Below are positions 1 through 6,493 of a stretch of DNA of 13,251 nt, in pieces. Both the position numbers and the translations under genes were made by a program. Position 1 is the stretch's first letter. Every line of letters begins with the position of its first letter. The notes below the pieces were generated by a model that was not told where the DNA came from, ran no database searches, and saw only the letters and a program-made list of their open reading frames with translations. Source of the DNA: Sulfurimonas sp. (GTDB lineage: Bacteria; Campylobacterota; Campylobacteria; Campylobacterales; Sulfurimonadaceae); the NCBI GenBank assembly GCA_015487435.1, contig WFPU01000231.1, forward strand, positions 1 to 13,251, read 5' to 3'.

Positions 1-1351
1 ACAATGTTACTTTGTTATAGTTAATTTGTTTTTCTAAGCTAAATGCACCATCAAATAGAGTTTGTTCTTCATAAGCATTTGCAATTAGTTGAAGACCAAC
101 AGGCATACCGTTTTGTGCTTTGTTTATTGGAAGTGAGATAGCTGGAAGTCCAGCAAGGTTTACACTAATAGAGTATAAATCACTTAAATACATATCGATA
201 GGATTTTTAAGTTCACCAAATTTTGGTGCTATCCCTGGTGCAATTGGTGAAAGAATTAAATCAACATCGGTAAAGATTTTTTCATATTGATCTTTAATCA
301 TATGTCTAATTTTTTGTGCTTTTACATAGTAAGCTTCATAGTATCCACTTGAAAGTACAAAGTTTCCAAGCATAATACGACGCTTAACTTCATCGCCAAA
401 ACCATTAGAACGAGTTTTAATAAAAGTATCTTCAAGATTTGAGCCAGTTACACGGTTACCATAACGGATACCATCATATCTTGCTAAGTTTGTAGCAGCT
501 TCAGCTGTTGCAGTTATATAATAAGCTGATATATCAAATTTTGCATCCATAAGTTTTTTTTCAACTATAGTATGACCACTAGTTTTTAAGGCTTTTATTG
601 CTTCTTCATAAGCTTTTTTAACATCATCACTTGCGTTTTCAATATGTTTTGGAAGTATAGCTATAGTTAATTTTTTTGAAGCATCTAATTTATCAAAAAC
701 TTTATCATTTTTGTTTGCAGATGTAGAATCTTTTTCATCATAACCACTGATTATGTCATATAAAATTGCAGCATCTTCAACGTTTTGTGTCATTGGACCA
801 ATTTGGTCAAGGGAAGATGCATAAGCTCCCAAGCCATAACGACTTACCCTTCCATAAGTTGGCTTCATACCAACAATGCCACAATATGCAGCTGGTTGAC
901 GGATAGACCCACCAGTATCACTCCCTAATGCGGCAACAGCAAGTCCAGCACCAACAGCAGCCGCACTTCCACCAGAACTACCACCCGGTACATAATCAGG
1001 GTTGTGAGGATTTTGAGTTTTACCATAAAAACTTGATTCAGTAGTAGAACCCATAGCGAATTCATCCATATTTACACGACCAAATGGACTTAATCCTGCA
1101 TCACTTAACTTATTGATAACAGTAGCATTATATGGAGCTATGTAACCTTGAAGTATATTTGAGCCACTTGTAACAGACCAGCCTTTTACTTGGATGTTAT
1201 CTTTAATAGCGATAGGTACACCATCTCCAACATTATTTATATCTATATAAGCATTTAATTCAGGTCTAGCTTTAATTTTAGCTTTTAAATCTTCTTTAAA
1301 CTTTTTTAAATCTTCTTTATTTAGTTTTAGAGCTTCTTTTAACGTTATCAC
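1..1351 (-). CDS. gatA: Glutamyl/aspartyl-tRNA amidotransferase subunit A (3' end cut by window edge)
   Basis: GatA is the amidase subunit of GatCAB. It hydrolyses glutamine and passes ammonia to GatB, which converts Glu-tRNA(Gln) or Asp-tRNA(Asn) to the amidated form. About 450 codons are visible, close to the usual full length, so only the last few residues and the stop lie left of position 1. The amidase-signature Ser-cisSer-Lys triad is complete: Lys50 in PIAIKDN, Ser125 in GGSSGGSAAA and Ser149 in GSDTGGSIRQPA. Their 75- and 24-residue spacings match those I know for Staphylococcus aureus GatA. The start is GTG at 1351, preceded by AGGA six bases upstream; no ATG fits this N-terminus. 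A TATAAT box at 1384-1389 suggests it can be transcribed separately from ileS. It is the last visible gene of the leftward ileS group. Confidence 0.95.
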   Translation of the reverse strand, partial: MITLKEALKLNKEDLKKFKEDLKAKIKARPELNAYIDINNVGDGVPIAIKDNIQVKGWSVTSGSNILQGYIAPYNATVINKLSDAGLSPFGRVNMDEFAMGSTTESSFYGKTQNPHNPDYVPGGSSGGSAAAVGAGLAVAALGSDTGGSIRQPAAYCGIVGMKPTYGRVSRYGLGAYASSLDQIGPMTQNVEDAAILYDIISGYDEKDSTSANKNDKVFDKLDASKKLTIAILPKHIENASDDVKKAYEEAIKALKTSGHTIVEKKLMDAKFDISAYYITATAEAATNLARYDGIRYGNRVTGSNLEDTFIKTRSNGFGDEVKRRIMLGNFVLSSGYYEAYYVKAQKIRHMIKDQYEKIFTDVDLILSPIAPGIAPKFGELKNPIDMYLSDLYSISVNLAGLPAISLPINKAQNGMPVGLQLIANAYEEQTLFDGAFSLEKQINYNKVTL

Positions 1352-1383
1352 TGAATGTCCTATATGTATAAATTGTTTTTGTC

Positions 1384-1389
1384 ATTATA
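1384..1389 (-). promoter_or_regulatory. Putative sigma-70 -10 box for gatA
   Basis: Read on the minus strand this is a perfect TATAAT followed by GAC, 32 bases before the gatA GTG. This would give a leader of roughly 25 nt. No good -35 hexamer is seen, which is normal for Campylobacterota promoters. It suggests gatA has its own transcript in addition to read-through from ileS. Confidence 0.5.
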
Positions 1390-1431
1390 TCAAATAGAGT
1401 TTATTATTTTCTTTACATATAGAAGTTTAAA

Positions 1432-1450
1432 GAACTAAAATTATTAGTTC
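1432..1450 (-). terminator. Weak inverted repeat between the small ORF and gatA
   Basis: GAACTAA and TTAGTTC form a perfect 7-bp stem around a 5-nt loop, with TTT just after it on the minus strand. It sits six bases past the stop of the small gene. The stem has only two G-C pairs and a short T run, so it is at best a leaky terminator or a 3'-end stabiliser. Confidence 0.3.
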
Positions 1451-1455
1451 ATTAG

Positions 1456-1563
1456 TTATTTAAATTTATTTACTAGTATTATTCCAATACCAACAAGCAC
1501 AAAAATAGCACCAATACTAAGTGCTATAAATAATGGCTCTACTGGTAAAGAAAAATTAGGCAC
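1456..1563 (-). CDS. Small single-pass membrane protein (35 aa), function unknown
   Basis: This short reading frame overlaps the ileS stop by 8 bases and starts at GTG (1563-1561). AAAGG lies just upstream inside ileS, a good ribosome-binding site that points to translational coupling. A TTG codon immediately before the GTG is an alternative start. The product begins with a short polar stretch (PNFSLPVEP), followed by about 21 hydrophobic residues rich in Ile, Leu, Val and Gly, and ends in a basic NKFK tail. This is the pattern of one membrane helix with the C-terminus in the cytoplasm. I do not recognise a family. The ribosome-binding site, overlap, clean helix and position between two conserved genes support a real gene; its size would hide it from most gene callers. 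It could be a chance frame, but the helix composition argues against that. Confidence 0.6.
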   Translation of the reverse strand: MPNFSLPVEPLFIALSIGAIFVLVGIGIILVNKFK

Positions 1564-4318
1564 CAATTACCTTTTCACATCTTTTGCATATAGAATCTTG
1601 GGTTGATGCTTGGTATTTCCAACATCTAGGACATTTGTGCGCAGTTGCTTTTGAGATGATAAATCTATCTTCATCAACTTTGAAACTACCTAATTCATCA
1701 TTTACTTTATTCTTTGAAACAGAAGAAACAACAAACCAGTCTTGGGCATCTACAGAGTCTATGCCAAGAGCTACTTTAGAGTTAGTTGAGATAACTAACT
1801 CTAAAGTGTTTTTGATAATTTTTTCTTTTTTAAGAGCATCAACAATTGTTCCAAAGCCAACTCTAGCTTTAGTCATATACTCTGCATTAAATGAAGATTT
1901 GCCAGTTTGAATTTCACTGTAAGTTAAATCAAAAATAGAACCGGCCTCACCCTTAACAATAGCTGGAGCGTGTTCTATAATCTCGTCCGCTGTGTATGTC
2001 AAAATTGGAGCCATTAGTAAAAGTAGAGATTTAGTTATTATAGTCATTGCACTCTGGCTTGCCATTCTTCTTGGGTCATTTTTAGCATTGCAATAGAGAG
2101 AATCTTTAGTCATATCGATATACATACCACTTAACTCATTCGCTATAAAATTATTTAGCGTATTCATCCCATTAACAAAATTGTAATCTGAAAATGATTT
2201 ATGAACATCGCTGAGTACATTTGATGCTACATCTAAAATCCATTTGTCCAATGTACCCATATCATCATATGGAGTCAGACTCTCAAGGTCATTTATGTTT
2301 GCAAGCATAATTCTAAAAGTATTTCTTAGTTTTCTGTAGTTTTCAGAAATTTGTTTTAGGATACCTTGAGAGATTTTTAAATCGCCATGATAATCACTAG
2401 AAGCTACCCAAAGACGTAAAATTTCACTTCCATACTCTTTTAAAACTTTTTCAGGTGCAATAACATTACCTTTAGATTTAGACATCTTTTCGCCTTTTTC
2501 ATCAACAGTAAAACCGTGAGTTAAAACGCCTTTGTAAGGTGCTTTATGCTCAACTGCACAAGACAAAAATAGAGATGATTGAAACCAACCGCGATGTTGG
2601 TCAGATCCTTCTACATAAAGGTCAGCTTGATATTTTCCAGCATCATAGTTACGAGATTTTAAAACAGAGTTCCATGTTGAACCACTATCAAACCATACAT
2701 CTAAAATATCAGTTACTTTTTCAAGCTCATCAGCCTTATATCCACTTCCAGGGTAAAGTAGTTCTTCAATAGACATTGAGTACCAAGCATCACTACCTTT
2801 CATCTCAAAAATCATAGCTACATAGTTTAAAACTTTTTCATCAAAAATAACTTCTTTAGTCTCTTTTATACGAAAAAATGCGATAGGCACACCCCAATCT
2901 CTTTGACGAGATATACACCAATCAGGACGGTTTTCAACCATAGATTTTAGTCTGTTATGACCAGTTTCAGGAATAAATAGAGTTTTCTCTACTTCACTTA
3001 AAGCTATCTCTCTTAGAGTTTTATCTTCACCTTGTGGTTTTTCATCTACAGAGATAAACCATTGTTTAGTAGCTCTAAAAATTAGTGGAGTGTGGCTTCT
3101 CCAACAGTGTGGATATGAGTGAATAAATTTAGATTCATTAAGAAGAGAATCTCCTAAAAGTTCTAAGATTCTATCGTTACATTTAAAGATAAGTTTACCA
3201 ACAAACTCTTCTGGATTTGGAAGTAGTTTTTGTTTTACAACAGTTTCATCAAAACATCCAGTCTCATCAACAGGCATAACAACTTCTAAGTCATATTTTA
3301 GTCCTACACGGTAATCATCTTCACCATGACCAGGAGCAGTATGGACACCACCAGTACCACTATCCATAAGGACGTGGTCACCTAGAACAATTTTAGAACT
3401 CCTACCGTTTAGCGGGTTGATTGCAACTTGATTTTCAAAAAGTTTAGAGTTTATCTCTTTTTCTATCTCACCTTTAACAACCCCAAGCTCTAATAGTGAT
3501 TCAAAAAGAGCCTTTGCAACGATATAGCCATCTGTTGTAAGAATATATTTCTCCTCAGGGTGAAGAGAGATACCTGTGTTTGATGGAAGAGTCCAAGGTG
3601 TAGTTGTCCAGATAACTAAGGCTACCTTTTTCCCAGCTAAATCAGCTTTTTCTTTTGCCTCATCACTTAATTCAAATGCTACATAGATAGAGTGAGATTC
3701 CTTGTCTTCGTACTCAACTTCTGCTTCAGCAAGTGCTGTGCGTTCAGCCCAAGACCAGTAAACAGGTTTGCTACGTTCAATTAAAAGACCTTTTTTAGCT
3801 ACACTACAAAGTGTTCGATAGATGTTTGCTTCAAATTTAAAATCCATAGTTACATAATGATTTTCCCAATCAGCCAAAATACCAAGTGTTTTAAATTCAT
3901 CTTTTTGGATATCTACAAATTTTGTAGCATGATCACGACAAAGTTGACGCACTTTTGAGATTTCTAGCAGTTCTTTTTTCTTTTTACCACCAAGTTTTTT
4001 CTCAACTTGTTGCTCAATTGGAAGACCATGACAATCCCAACCCGGGGTAAAACGAATAGATTTACCTGAAAAATAGTTGTGTTTAACAATGATATCTTTT
4101 AAAACTTTGTTAAGAGCATGACCAATATGAATATGACCATTTGCATATGGAGGTCCATCGTGAAGTGTAAAGCTAGGTGCATTTTTACGATTTGTTTTCA
4201 TTTTTTCATAGATTTTATTTTCATCCCATAAAGCATATCGCTTTGGTTCGTTATTAATCAAGTTTCCACGCATAGCAAAGCTAGTAGTTGGTAAAAGTAG
4301 TGTGTCTTTGTAGTCCAT
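1556..4318 (-). CDS. ileS: Isoleucyl-tRNA synthetase
   Basis: A class I aminoacyl-tRNA synthetase that charges tRNA(Ile) with isoleucine in the cytoplasm and edits mischarged valine. At 920 residues it has the normal bacterial (type 1) length. The Rossmann signature HIGH is at residues 64-67 within PPYANGHIHIGHALN, and KMSKS is at 611-615. Between them is the CP1 editing domain, with WTTTPWTLPSN from about residue 237 and TAPGHGEDDY from about 327. The C-terminus carries a four-cysteine zinc site (Cys896, Cys899, Cys911, Cys914), as in Escherichia coli IleRS. The ATG at 4318 has GAGG five bases upstream and a TATAAT box about 50 bases upstream. It leads a leftward group with a tiny membrane-protein gene and gatA, and is divergent from the CinA-type gene. 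There is no sign of damage. Confidence 0.98.
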   Translation of the reverse strand: MDYKDTLLLPTTSFAMRGNLINNEPKRYALWDENKIYEKMKTNRKNAPSFTLHDGPPYANGHIHIGHALNKVLKDIIVKHNYFSGKSIRFTPGWDCHGLPIEQQVEKKLGGKKKKELLEISKVRQLCRDHATKFVDIQKDEFKTLGILADWENHYVTMDFKFEANIYRTLCSVAKKGLLIERSKPVYWSWAERTALAEAEVEYEDKESHSIYVAFELSDEAKEKADLAGKKVALVIWTTTPWTLPSNTGISLHPEEKYILTTDGYIVAKALFESLLELGVVKGEIEKEINSKLFENQVAINPLNGRSSKIVLGDHVLMDSGTGGVHTAPGHGEDDYRVGLKYDLEVVMPVDETGCFDETVVKQKLLPNPEEFVGKLIFKCNDRILELLGDSLLNESKFIHSYPHCWRSHTPLIFRATKQWFISVDEKPQGEDKTLREIALSEVEKTLFIPETGHNRLKSMVENRPDWCISRQRDWGVPIAFFRIKETKEVIFDEKVLNYVAMIFEMKGSDAWYSMSIEELLYPGSGYKADELEKVTDILDVWFDSGSTWNSVLKSRNYDAGKYQADLYVEGSDQHRGWFQSSLFLSCAVEHKAPYKGVLTHGFTVDEKGEKMSKSKGNVIAPEKVLKEYGSEILRLWVASSDYHGDLKISQGILKQISENYRKLRNTFRIMLANINDLESLTPYDDMGTLDKWILDVASNVLSDVHKSFSDYNFVNGMNTLNNFIANELSGMYIDMTKDSLYCNAKNDPRRMASQSAMTIITKSLLLLMAPILTYTADEIIEHAPAIVKGEAGSIFDLTYSEIQTGKSSFNAEYMTKARVGFGTIVDALKKEKIIKNTLELVISTNSKVALGIDSVDAQDWFVVSSVSKNKVNDELGSFKVDEDRFIISKATAHKCPRCWKYQASTQDSICKRCEKVIGA

Positions 4319-4333
4319 TTGTACCTCAGGTTG

Positions 4334-4347
4334 TAAGTAATTACTTA
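4334..4347. repeat. 14-bp perfect palindrome in the ileS leader
   Basis: TAAGTAATTACTTA is a perfect palindrome lying between the ileS -10 box and its ribosome-binding site, some 15-28 nt into the predicted leader. It could be an operator half-site pair or a small 5-bp RNA hairpin. With only A/T-rich content it could also be chance. Confidence 0.4.
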
Positions 4348-4368
4348 TAATTTTAATAAAAGTTTTGC

Positions 4369-4374
4369 ATTATA
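4369..4374 (-). promoter_or_regulatory. -10 box of the ileS promoter
   Basis: On the minus strand this reads GATATAATGC, a perfect TATAAT extended on both sides. Transcription would start near 4362 and give a leader of about 43 nt before the ileS ATG. It lies back-to-back with the divergent -10 box at 4408-4413, so the two promoters share a short intergenic region. Confidence 0.65.
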
Positions 4375-4407
4375 TCTCTTTAGTGATTAAAAGTAGTTAA
4401 AAATAGA

Positions 4408-4413
4408 TATAAT
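4408..4413 (+). promoter_or_regulatory. -10 box of the cinA/pncC-type gene
   Basis: TATAAT within GATATAATGA on the plus strand predicts a transcript start near 4420. That leaves only about 14 nt before the ATG at 4434 but about 32 nt before the ATG at 4452. This is one reason to prefer the second start for the gene. Confidence 0.6.
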
Positions 4414-4451
4414 GATGTTAATAAAAAAAGTTAATGAGGACTTGTACTGTT

Positions 4452-5540
4452 ATGAAAACGCATCTATTGTTTATTGGTAATAAATTTATTTATAATAATT
4501 CATTAAAAGAGTATATTATTAGAAATATTCAAAAAAATATTGATTTTATAGATACTATTAGTTTTTTTAAAGAGGGCGATAACACACTTTTTGAGTATTT
4601 AGATTTATCAATTAATTCGCAAAATAATATAATCATAGTAACAACTAAACAATATTTTTCAACTATTGGTAAAGTTATTTGTACTATAACTAGTGATAAC
4701 CAAGTACTAAAAGAGAATATGCTAATACCATCAGAATGTGATTTATATAAGCAGGGTACATATCTTTTAGAGTATAAGCAGAGTGTTATAAATGTCATTC
4801 ATGTTGATGAGATGCAAGAGATGCCACAATGTCTAATATATCAAGAGATATCACAAGACACCATAAATATATTTAACGAAGAGAGTGATAGTTTAAAAAT
4901 TATTTTAGATCCAATAGCCCAAACTTATGATGTGCATATAGATGTTGTAAATATTATAGATGGATGGACTAAAGTAAATATAACAAGTAAAAAATATGGA
5001 AACATATCTCAGTTTATAAGCTCAGCTAAACAATTATTGCCATCAAAAATTATTGCTACTTCAAATATAGTTAAGTATGTTATTGAGAGACTAACTCATA
5101 CAAATAAAAAAATAACTTTTGCTGAGAGCTGTACAGGTGGATTGCTTAGTTATTATTTTACTAAAGAAAACGGAACATCAAATATATTAGATGGTGCACT
5201 TGTTACATATTCAAATACTATTAAAGAGAAATGGTTAGCTGTTGATGAAGATATTTTAAAAGAAAAAGGTGCTGTTAGTGCAGAAGTAGTGTCAGAGATG
5301 GCTGATGGTGCTATAAATGTTAGTAGTGCTGAGTATGCTTTATCCATAAGTGGAATAGCAGGAGAGGGTGGTGGCACTGAAGATAAACCAGTGGGGACAG
5401 TATATATAGGTGTTAGGACTCAAGATAAGCATGAAGAGATACATTTAAACCTTAGTGGAGATAGAAATTATATACAGTCTCAGAGTGTCTTGTATGCCAT
5501 AAAATTACTTCTACAAATAGATAAAGAGATGTTTTTTTGA
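4452..5540 (+). CDS. CinA-family protein: degenerate N-terminal domain plus PncC-type NMN amidohydrolase domain
   Basis: The C-terminal part, from about residue 205 of 362, is a PncC/CinA-C domain, a family that deamidates nicotinamide mononucleotide to NaMN in pyridine-nucleotide salvage. It carries ESCTGG at 225-230, then VTYSN, and later SGIAGEGGGTEDKPVGTVYIGV-type residues (substrate-binding loop). The first 130 or so residues sit where CinA proteins have their MoaB/MogA-like COG1058 domain, but the Gly-Gly-x-Gly-Pro-Thr-x-Asp-Asp signature is missing; only the opening strand (MKTHLLFIGN) resembles it. I place the start at ATG 4452 rather than 4434: the family's first strand begins there, AGGA lies 11 bases upstream, and 4434 has no clear ribosome-binding site and would have a very short leader. 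The gene stands alone, divergent from ileS and followed at once by the tRNA promoter. The domain assignment is firm; enzyme activity is inferred. Confidence 0.85.
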   Translation: MKTHLLFIGNKFIYNNSLKEYIIRNIQKNIDFIDTISFFKEGDNTLFEYLDLSINSQNNIIIVTTKQYFSTIGKVICTITSDNQVLKENMLIPSECDLYKQGTYLLEYKQSVINVIHVDEMQEMPQCLIYQEISQDTINIFNEESDSLKIILDPIAQTYDVHIDVVNIIDGWTKVNITSKKYGNISQFISSAKQLLPSKIIATSNIVKYVIERLTHTNKKITFAESCTGGLLSYYFTKENGTSNILDGALVTYSNTIKEKWLAVDEDILKEKGAVSAEVVSEMADGAINVSSAEYALSISGIAGEGGGTEDKPVGTVYIGVRTQDKHEEIHLNLSGDRNYIQSQSVLYAIKLLLQIDKEMFF

Positions 5541-5558
5541 AATTTAGGTAAAAATATC

Positions 5559-5587
5559 TTGACAATATAAACCTATTTGCCTATAAT
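5559..5587 (+). promoter_or_regulatory. Consensus sigma-70 promoter of the tRNA cluster
   Basis: TTGACA at 5559-5564 and TATAAT at 5582-5587, separated by exactly 17 bases, form a full-consensus promoter. A canonical -35 is unusual in this class and fits a strong stable-RNA promoter. It lies 18 bases past the stop of the CinA-family gene. The predicted start near 5594 leaves a leader of about 20 nt before tRNA-Lys. Confidence 0.85.
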
Positions 5588-5615
5588 TTCGACCTCTAAA
5601 CAATAGAGACAAATT

Positions 5616-5691
5616 GTCTTGTTAGCTCAGCTGGTAGAGCACGTCACTTTTAATGATGTGGCCGATGGTTCGAATCCATCACAGGACACCA
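5616..5691 (+). tRNA. tRNA-Lys (anticodon TTT)
   Basis: A complete cloverleaf folds. The acceptor stem GTCTTGT pairs with ACAGGAC (one G-T). The D-stem is GCTC/GAGC, and the anticodon stem CGTCA/TGATG encloses loop CTTTTAA. The T-stem is GATGG/CCATC with loop TTCGAAT. The anticodon TTT is at 5649-5651, the discriminator is A5688 and CCA is encoded (5689-5691). It is the first gene after the strong promoter. Confidence 0.97.
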
Positions 5692-5777
5692 TTTTTTGAT
5701 TACTTGAATTTCAGTTTAAAGTTCCCGTACTTAATGTACGCTTCACTTGAAACTTCAGTACAATTAATCTAAAAAAA
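5692..5777. repeat. Long imperfect inverted repeat A in the Lys-Asp spacer
   Basis: The 104-nt spacer after tRNA-Lys is mostly one hairpin-forming element. Arms at 5698-5722 and 5745-5769 are both 25 nt and match at 19 positions without gaps. A T6 run outside the left arm faces an A7 run outside the right arm. The tip contains CGTAC-TTAAT-GTACG (5726-5740) followed by GCTTCAC. The tip recurs in the spacers at 5876-5957 and 6366-6446. I see no coding frame here. Confidence 0.75.
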
Positions 5778-5795
5778 CATTTATACTAAAAATAT

Positions 5796-5872
5796 GCGGT
5801 GGTAGTTCAGTTGGTTAGAATACCTGCCTGTCACGCAGGGGGTCGCGAGTTCGAGTCTCGTCCACCGCGCCA
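5796..5872 (+). tRNA. tRNA-Asp (anticodon GTC), copy 1
   Basis: The acceptor stem GCGGTGG/CCACCGC is perfect, the discriminator is G5869 and CCA is encoded. The anticodon stem CCTGC/GCAGG encloses loop CTGTCAC, giving anticodon GTC at 5830-5832. The sequence is identical over all 77 bases to the copy at 6494-6570. A TATACT box at 5782-5787 just upstream is a possible secondary promoter, but most transcripts probably come from 5559-5587. Confidence 0.97.
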
Positions 5873-5875
5873 TGA

Positions 5876-5957
5876 ATTTTGTTTATTCTAACCAAATTTT
5901 AAGCTCACATACTTTATGTATGCTTCGCTAAAATCTTTGGCGCAACTAAATCAAAAT
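5876..5957. repeat. Long imperfect inverted repeat B in the Asp-Val spacer
   Basis: The arms begin ATTTTG (5876-5881) and end CAAAAT (5952-5957). Further inside, CCAA pairs with TTGG (5892-5895/5937-5940) and ATTTT-AAGC pairs with GCTAAAAT (5896-5904/5927-5934). The tip is CATAC-TTTAT-GTATG (5908-5922) followed by CTTCGCT, closely related to the tip of the element after tRNA-Lys but with compensating changes that keep the stem. Confidence 0.75.
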
Positions 5958-5984
5958 ATTTTTTAGTTTTATTTTTTTAAAAAT

Positions 5985-6060
5985 GGGCGTTTAGCTCAGT
6001 TGGTAGAGCGCTACCCTTACAAGGTAGATGTCACAAGTTCGAGTCTTGTAATGCCCACCA
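5985..6060 (+). tRNA. tRNA-Val (anticodon TAC), copy 1
   Basis: The acceptor stem is GGGCGTT/AATGCCC (one G-T) with discriminator A6057 and encoded CCA. The D-stem is GCTC/GAGC, and the anticodon stem CTACC/GGTAG encloses loop CTTACAA, giving TAC at 6018-6020. The T-stem is ACAAG/CTTGT with loop TTCGAGT. It is identical to the copy at 6290-6365, including a few bases after the CCA. Only 31 nt separate it from tRNA-Glu, the one short spacer in the cluster. Confidence 0.97.
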
Positions 6061-6091
6061 TTTTTAATGACCAAATGTTATTGAAGAAAGT

Positions 6092-6167
6092 GACCCTTTC
6101 GTCTAGTGGCCAAGGACACTATCACTTCATGGTAGTAACAGAGGTTCAAATCCTTTAGGGGTCGCCA
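6092..6167 (+). tRNA. tRNA-Glu (anticodon TTC) with C at position 33
   Basis: The acceptor stem is GACCCTT/AGGGGTC (one T-G), with discriminator G6164 and encoded CCA. The D-stem is GTCT/GGAC, the anticodon stem CTATC/GGTAG, and the T-stem AGAGG/CCTTT with loop TTCAAAT. The seven-base anticodon loop is A-C-T-T-C-A-T, so the anticodon is TTC (6126-6128) and position 33, almost always U, is C (C6125). The rest of the molecule is a normal tRNA-Glu. The other five tRNAs of the cluster all have T33. Confidence 0.93.
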
Positions 6168-6203
6168 TTTTATTTTGGTGTTAGATTTATTTATAAGTTT
6201 TTG

Positions 6204-6285
6204 ATTTTTTCTTTAATCAAGGCAAGTTTGACTAAGGTATACGCCAGTATCCGAAAGAAAACTTAACGAAGAGTAAAGTAAAAAG
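6204..6285. repeat. Inverted repeat D in the Glu-Val spacer, apparently in opposite orientation
   Basis: Outer arms TTTTTT-CTTTA (from 6205) face TAAAG-TAAAAA (to about 6284). The middle arm AAGTTT (6224-6229) faces AAACTT (6259-6264). The tip is GGTATAC-GCCA-GTATCC (6236-6252). Read on the minus strand, the tip and its flank (ATACT..GTAT..CTT) resemble those of the elements at 5692-5777, 5876-5957 and 6366-6446, so it may be a diverged copy lying the other way round. The family assignment is weaker than for the other three. Confidence 0.5.
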
Positions 6286-6289
6286 CAGA

Positions 6290-6365
6290 GGGCGTTTAGC
6301 TCAGTTGGTAGAGCGCTACCCTTACAAGGTAGATGTCACAAGTTCGAGTCTTGTAATGCCCACCA
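6290..6365 (+). tRNA. tRNA-Val (anticodon TAC), copy 2
   Basis: All 76 bases are identical to the copy at 5985-6060, with anticodon TAC at 6323-6325 and encoded CCA. The flanking sequence differs, apart from CCATTTTTA at the 3' side. It therefore arose by duplication, or is kept identical by gene conversion, with boundaries close to the tRNA itself. Confidence 0.97.
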
Positions 6366-6446
6366 TTTTTACGATATATGCACGAAGATTGAAACTCATG
6401 TACTAATGTACACTTCGCTTCAACCTTAGCACATCTATCAAAAAAA
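6366..6446. repeat. Long imperfect inverted repeat C in the Val-Asp spacer
   Basis: Arms at 6373-6393 and 6419-6439 are both 21 nt and match at about 16 positions, flanked by T5 on the left and A7 on the right. The tip is TGTAC-TAAT-GTACA (6399-6412) followed by CTTCGCTT, which matches the tips of the elements at 5692-5777 and 5876-5957. The element starts directly after the CCA of tRNA-Val copy 2. The remaining 47 nt before tRNA-Asp contain only a possible -10 box (TACAAT, 6482-6487). Confidence 0.75.
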
Positions 6447-6493
6447 TAAATAGCGACAAGTTCTTAAATGAACATTTTTTTTACAATATAGGT

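Noticed and set aside
1584..1910. 108-codon plus-strand frame inside ileS, and similar antisense frames at 2539-2772, 4529-4798, 5153-5377, 6935-7138, 7381-7590 and 9239-9457
   Set aside because: All lie opposite well-supported genes, have biased low-information composition and lack ribosome-binding sites. They are shadows.
4319..4362. T-box riboswitch before ileS
   Set aside because: The leader is only about 43 nt, far too short, and T-boxes are not expected outside Gram-positives and a few other groups.
4434..4451. Upstream ATG at 4434 as the start of the CinA-family gene
   Set aside because: No clear ribosome-binding site and only about 14 nt from the predicted transcript start. The family's first beta strand begins at the ATG at 4452.
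6092..6167. A suppressor or selenocysteine-type tRNA reading TCA
   Set aside because: The 5-bp anticodon stem fixes the loop so that positions 34-36 are TTC, and the rest of the molecule is a standard tRNA-Glu with a short variable loop.
5692..6446. CRISPR-like array from the repeated tRNA spacers
   Set aside because: Spacing is set by tRNA genes, the repeats vary in sequence and orientation, and each is a single long hairpin rather than a short direct repeat with unique spacers.
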